DNA from: Paraburkholderia sp. SG-MS1
GTDB lineage: Bacteria > Pseudomonadota > Gammaproteobacteria > Burkholderiales > Burkholderiaceae
Direction of reading: 5' to 3'
Assembly: GCF_012275575.1 (NCBI RefSeq)
Contig: NZ_NPIH01000263.1
Location: 1 to 37,490, forward strand
DNA: 37,490 nucleotides
This document shows positions 34,573 to 37,490 of this stretch, piece by piece (position 1 is the first letter of the stretch; each line of letters opens with the position of its first letter). The position numbers and the translations under genes are program-made. A model generated the notes under the pieces. That model saw only the letters and a list, made by a program, of their open reading frames with translations, was not told where the DNA came from and made no database searches.

Positions 34573-35172
34573 CTACTGCGAGGCGCTCGCCTGCATTTGC
34601 GATGATCCCACCATTGCGACCCCGCAGAACCAGTCGCTGCCGTGCACGTTATATTTCCACGGATTGCCGGTCTGCCTGATCACGGTCGAACACTGTTCGT
34701 TGACCACCGGGCCGGGGTTCGCCGCCGTGCATTGAAGCAGCGTTCTCGCTGCGGCCTGAACCGTCGTCATCGACGGTTTGCGCCGACCACCGGCTGCACC
34801 CGGCTCTGGTGCAACAGCCAACGCGCTCGACGGCGCAAGCGGCGTCCCGCTTCGCATGCTGTCGATCAGCCGCTGCAACTCCTCGATACGCGTCGCATAC
34901 CACGTCCCCAGACACGCCGCGTCGCGGCAGTTCGCTTCGCGCCATGCCCACTTGCTGTCGCTGTCGTCCAGAAACGCGCGACGCTCGACGACTCGCCGGC
35001 GCGCTTTCCAGTACAGTTGCCCCAGCGTGTCGTCGAGCTTCGAGAGCGCGGGATCGTTGCAGATCATGCGTTCGGTGAGGGAGCGTCCCCTGTGACAGTC
35101 GAAGCTGGTGGCATGGGCCGGCAGATGCACGAGCATCAGACCGGCGATCAGAAGCGGACGAAAAACTTTCAT
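34573..35172 (-). CDS. LprI-like N-terminal domain secreted protein
   Basis: Exported protein of 199 aa. The start at 35172 (MKVFRPLLIAGLMLV) follows AGGAACGCC. The signal peptide probably ends at PAHA-TSFD. The mature N-terminus FDCHRGRSLTERMICNDPAL, followed by LDDTLGQLYWKAR and NCRDAACLGTWYATRIEEL, is the lysozyme-inhibitor LprI N-terminal domain with four conserved cysteines. The C-terminal 90 residues (about 110-199), after a Pro/Ala linker, contain three further cysteines and resemble nothing I recognise. Some relatives inhibit lysozyme; activity here is untested. Confidence 0.82.
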   Translation of the reverse strand: MKVFRPLLIAGLMLVHLPAHATSFDCHRGRSLTERMICNDPALSKLDDTLGQLYWKARRRVVERRAFLDDSDSKWAWREANCRDAACLGTWYATRIEELQRLIDSMRSGTPLAPSSALAVAPEPGAAGGRRKPSMTTVQAAARTLLQCTAANPGPVVNEQCSTVIRQTGNPWKYNVHGSDWFCGVAMVGSSQMQASASQ

Positions 35173-35357
35173 GGCGTTCCTGGCGTTCCTGGCGTTGCGT
35201 GGATTTCTCATGCAACGGATGATCGGCCGGGCGACCCGAACGCAGATGCCCGAAAAACGCATGACTTCGGGCAGGTCGTTACTAAATCTTGCTTCGTAGC
35301 TCATCAGCACACACGTTGGCCGGCATGTCAAAAGCGGCCTTTAAAACGGGAGAGGGA

Positions 35358-36185
35358 ATGAAACAGCACCTGTTTCGATGTCTTTATGTAGCAGCGGGCC
35401 TGCTGACGCTGCCCATCGCGGCCGACGCGCAGTCGCAAGCCTTCACGGCGAGCGGCGTCAACGTGCGCGCGGGCCCTGCTGGCGATTACCCGATCGTCGC
35501 GCAGCTGCCGCCCGGCGTACCGGTGACGGTGATGGGCTGTCTCGCCAATTACCAATGGTGCGATGTCGCGGCGCCCAATCTGCGCGGCTGGGTGTTTGCG
35601 TCGCTGCTCAGTTCGCCCTACCAGGGTGGCAACGTGCCGCTGATGAACTATGGCACCGTGCTCGGCCTGCCGATCCTGGGTTTTTCGATCGGCGATTACT
35701 GGGGCAACTATTATCGCGGGCGGCCCTGGTACAACCAGCAGTCGCGCTGGGCGCATCATGCGCCGCCGCCTCCGCCGCGACCCGGGGCGGGACGCCCGCC
35801 GGGACATCAGGGCGCGCGTCCAGGCGGGTATCCGCCGGGGAATGCGGGCGGAAGGCCGCCGGGCGGTCAGCAACCGGGGCATGCGGGCGGTCGGCCATCG
35901 GGCGGCCATCAACCGGGGAACGCAGGTGGTCGGCCACCGGGCGGTCAACAACCTGGAAATGCAGGCGGACGGCCCCCGGGCGGTCAACAACCTGGAAATG
36001 CAGGCGGACGGCCACCGGGCGGCCACCAACCGGGGAACGCAGGTAGTCGGCCACCGGGTGGTCAGCAAGGCGGCACAGGTGGTCGTCCCCCCGGGGGAGA
36101 ATCACACGGCGGCGGCAATCATCCCCAAGGCGGACCCTCACAAGGCGGAGGCGGAGGCCGTCCGCCCGGCGGCGGGAACGGTTGA
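35358..36185 (+). CDS. SH3-domain exported protein with collagen-like Gly/Pro repeat tail
   Basis: Exported protein of 275 aa. The start at 35358 follows GGGAGAGGG. A signal peptide ends near ADAQ. Residues about 28-85 are a bacterial SH3 domain (GVNVRAGPAGDYPIVAQLPP, RGWVFASLLSSPY), which commonly binds peptidoglycan. A Tyr/Trp-rich linker follows (IGDYWGNYYRGRPWYNQQ), then a Pro/Arg segment. The last 110 residues are tandem 13-aa repeats of the type PGNAGGRPPGGQQ and a Gly-rich end. The tail is presumably disordered or polyproline/collagen-like and may reach through the envelope. Function unknown. Confidence 0.82.
   Translation: MKQHLFRCLYVAAGLLTLPIAADAQSQAFTASGVNVRAGPAGDYPIVAQLPPGVPVTVMGCLANYQWCDVAAPNLRGWVFASLLSSPYQGGNVPLMNYGTVLGLPILGFSIGDYWGNYYRGRPWYNQQSRWAHHAPPPPPRPGAGRPPGHQGARPGGYPPGNAGGRPPGGQQPGHAGGRPSGGHQPGNAGGRPPGGQQPGNAGGRPPGGQQPGNAGGRPPGGHQPGNAGSRPPGGQQGGTGGRPPGGESHGGGNHPQGGPSQGGGGGRPPGGGNG
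35835..36068 (+). repeat. 39-bp tandem repeat within the SH3 protein gene
   Basis: Six consecutive 39-bp units encode variants of PGNAGGRPPGGQQ. Copies three to five are nearly identical at the DNA level, which suggests recent slippage or gene conversion. The copy number is likely to vary between strains, always in frame. Confidence 0.88.
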
Positions 36186-36491
36186 GGAAGCTGACGCGCC
36201 GAAGCCCACCGCCCAGGCCGCGATACGTCAGCGCGGCCTGGGCGGCCTCGGGCCCAAAGTCCACATCGGCTACGACGATCTTGAAGCCAACCAGTCAACG
36301 GCATACACGTATGCACTTCATCAGCCTGGCGTCGCGCAACCGCGTGCCTCTGCGCCGTCCCTATCTGTCGCCGCCTTCAACTCATCCCCCATGCGCCCTG
36401 CCATGCATTAAGAATATTCGGCACCGCCTTCGCGTAAACCCCGGTGTGCCGCGTACACTAGATTGCCGATGTTGGGTTGGGGGGCGCATAA
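36186..36491. other. intergenic region
   Basis: 306 bp between the SH3 gene and the GAF-PAS gene. It contains the hairpin at 36209-36245. The last 80 bp are AT-richer and probably hold the promoter of the next gene. No gene recognised. Confidence 0.5.
36209..36245. terminator. 14-bp perfect hairpin after the SH3 gene
   Basis: CCGCCCAGGCCGCG (36209-36222) pairs perfectly with CGCGGCCTGGGCGG (36232-36245) around a 9-nt loop, 24 bp after the stop codon. No T-run follows, so it may stop polymerase with Rho or protect the mRNA end. Confidence 0.55.
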
Positions 36492-37490
36492 ATGACTAGC
36501 GAAGCGACATCAGGTGGCACGATGGGAGCAGCGCCCGAGGGCACCCACTACCGGCCGGATCTGGCCGAAGAGGTGTTGGCGTCGGAGCGTAGCGTGTTGC
36601 GGCTGATTACCCGCAACACGCCGCTGCCGGAATTACTCGATGAAGTATGCCGCCGCGCGGAAGCGCTGCTTGGCGAAGGTGCGTCCTGTTCGATCCTTTT
36701 GCTCGACCCCGACGGCGTGCACGCCAGAGTCGGCGGCGCACCGTCGTTGCCGCCGCAGTTCAGCGCGAAGATCGACGGCGTCGCGATCGGTCCGCGCGTC
36801 GGGTCCTGCGGTACCGCGATGTACGAGCGGCGTCTCGTCATCGCCGAAGACATCGAAACCGATCCGCTGTGGGCGGACTATCGGCACCTCGCGCTGCCGC
36901 ACGGATTGCGCGCCTGCTGGTCCGTGCCGTTCGAGAACGACGCCGGCACGGTGCTCGGCGCGTTCGCGGTGTATTACCCCGTCTTGCGCCGGCCGAGCGC
37001 CGAAGAGGAGGCGATTCTGCGCGACATCGGCAGCAGCGTCGGCCTCGCGGTGCATCAGGACGTGATGGCGCAGCGCCTTGCGCATAGCGAAGAGCATCAC
37101 CGGCTGGTGGTCGATCATCTGAGCGAAGGCATCGTCGTGCAATCGCGCGCGGGTGTCGTGCTCGCCTGCAATCCGAGCGCGCAGCGCATGCTGCGGACGA
37201 ACTCGCAGATCATCGGCCGCAGCATCCGGAGCGTGATGACGCGCAGCTATCACGAGGACGGCACGCTCGTCAGCGAGCCCGACCGTCCGACCTCGCAGGT
37301 GCTGGCGACCGGCAAGCCGATCCTCGGCGTCACGATCGGCATCGAGCTCGTCGGCGGCGACGTCGTGTGGATTACCGAGAACGTCGTGCCGATCATCCGG
37401 CCGGGCGACAGCGAGCCCAGCTCGGTGCTGATCTCGTTCACCGACATCGGGCCCGTGCGCGAAGCCCAACAGCAGCTCAAGTTCCTCGCG
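36492..37490 (+). CDS. GAF-PAS signalling protein (partial, runs off the window)
   Basis: The first 333 codons of a larger gene, open to the window end. A GAF domain spans about residues 30-195: CRRAEALLGEGASCSILLLD, then IGPRVGSCGTAMYERRLVIA and DIETDPLWADYRHLALPHGL, the form common in diguanylate-cyclase proteins. A PAS domain follows at about 205-330 (HRLVVDHLSEGIVVQSRAGV, LACNPSAQRMLR). The visible end QQQLKFLA is what usually precedes a THDPLTGLPNR GGDEF start. I therefore expect a GGDEF and perhaps EAL domain beyond the edge, making it a cyclic-di-GMP enzyme; this is inference. No membrane segment so far. Confidence 0.85.
   Translation, partial: MTSEATSGGTMGAAPEGTHYRPDLAEEVLASERSVLRLITRNTPLPELLDEVCRRAEALLGEGASCSILLLDPDGVHARVGGAPSLPPQFSAKIDGVAIGPRVGSCGTAMYERRLVIAEDIETDPLWADYRHLALPHGLRACWSVPFENDAGTVLGAFAVYYPVLRRPSAEEEAILRDIGSSVGLAVHQDVMAQRLAHSEEHHRLVVDHLSEGIVVQSRAGVVLACNPSAQRMLRTNSQIIGRSIRSVMTRSYHEDGTLVSEPDRPTSQVLATGKPILGVTIGIELVGGDVVWITENVVPIIRPGDSEPSSVLISFTDIGPVREAQQQLKFLA

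Noticed and set aside
35835..36068. Repeat array as CRISPR
   Set aside because: Units are directly adjacent without spacers and are in frame inside a coding sequence.

Overview
The window is high-GC DNA from a member of the Burkholderiales, most probably Paraburkholderia or Burkholderia. This is inferred from gene content and protein style (LctP lactate permease, TPP-riboswitch thiC, Rnk, entericidin-like lipoprotein, tandem DUF1328 proteins, MocR next to an FdhF/YdeP-type oxidoreductase, BMP-type binding protein). It is chromosomal in character. The only clear mobile element is an IS256-family copy at the left edge. Wherever a Shine-Dalgarno sequence or an ATGA-type overlap argued for it, starts were moved inward from the longest open frame.

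Layout. 1-1375: IS256-family element. 1426-4269: lactate permease and two small lipoproteins, all on the minus strand. 4475-6748: thiC with its terminator, TPP riboswitch and promoter. 6855-8934: rnk and an EamA transporter. 9002-9251: a badly decayed fadH remnant. 9609-10909: a DUF4397 lipoprotein and an entericidin-like peptide, each with a strong intrinsic terminator. 11136-15297: a stress-signalling locus with a NarX-type kinase on the minus strand and, on the plus strand, two DUF1328 membrane peptides, a ferritin-like protein, a NarL-type regulator and a receiver-only protein. 15538-16740: an MFS exporter.

17107-23207 is a minus-strand regulon. A LacI-type repressor is followed by a binding protein, two permeases and an ATPase joined by stop/start overlaps, then a GpdQ-like phosphodiesterase. 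The simplest reading is uptake and hydrolysis of a phosphodiester or phosphonate nutrient under LacI control. 23334-23474 is tRNA-Leu(UAA) with a clear sigma70 promoter. Next to it, 24095-26254 holds a SAM methyltransferase and a PhyH-family dioxygenase. Both end in the same Tyr-Leu...Asn-Pro-Asp-Val...His-Tyr...Phe-Gly...Glu-Gly-Arg module. This pair is the best candidate for an undescribed small system.

26373-31170: a YgjP-like metallopeptidase, an FdhF/YdeP molybdopterin oxidoreductase, a divergent MocR regulator and a small winged-helix protein. 31293-31499: the tail of a broken alpha/beta hydrolase. 31660-34425: an SDR oxidoreductase divergent from a BMP-type nucleoside-binding protein and a nucleoside/guanine deaminase. 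34573-36185: an LprI-like secreted protein divergent from an SH3-domain protein with a 39-bp tandem repeat tract. 36492 to the end: the start of a GAF-PAS signalling protein that runs off the window.
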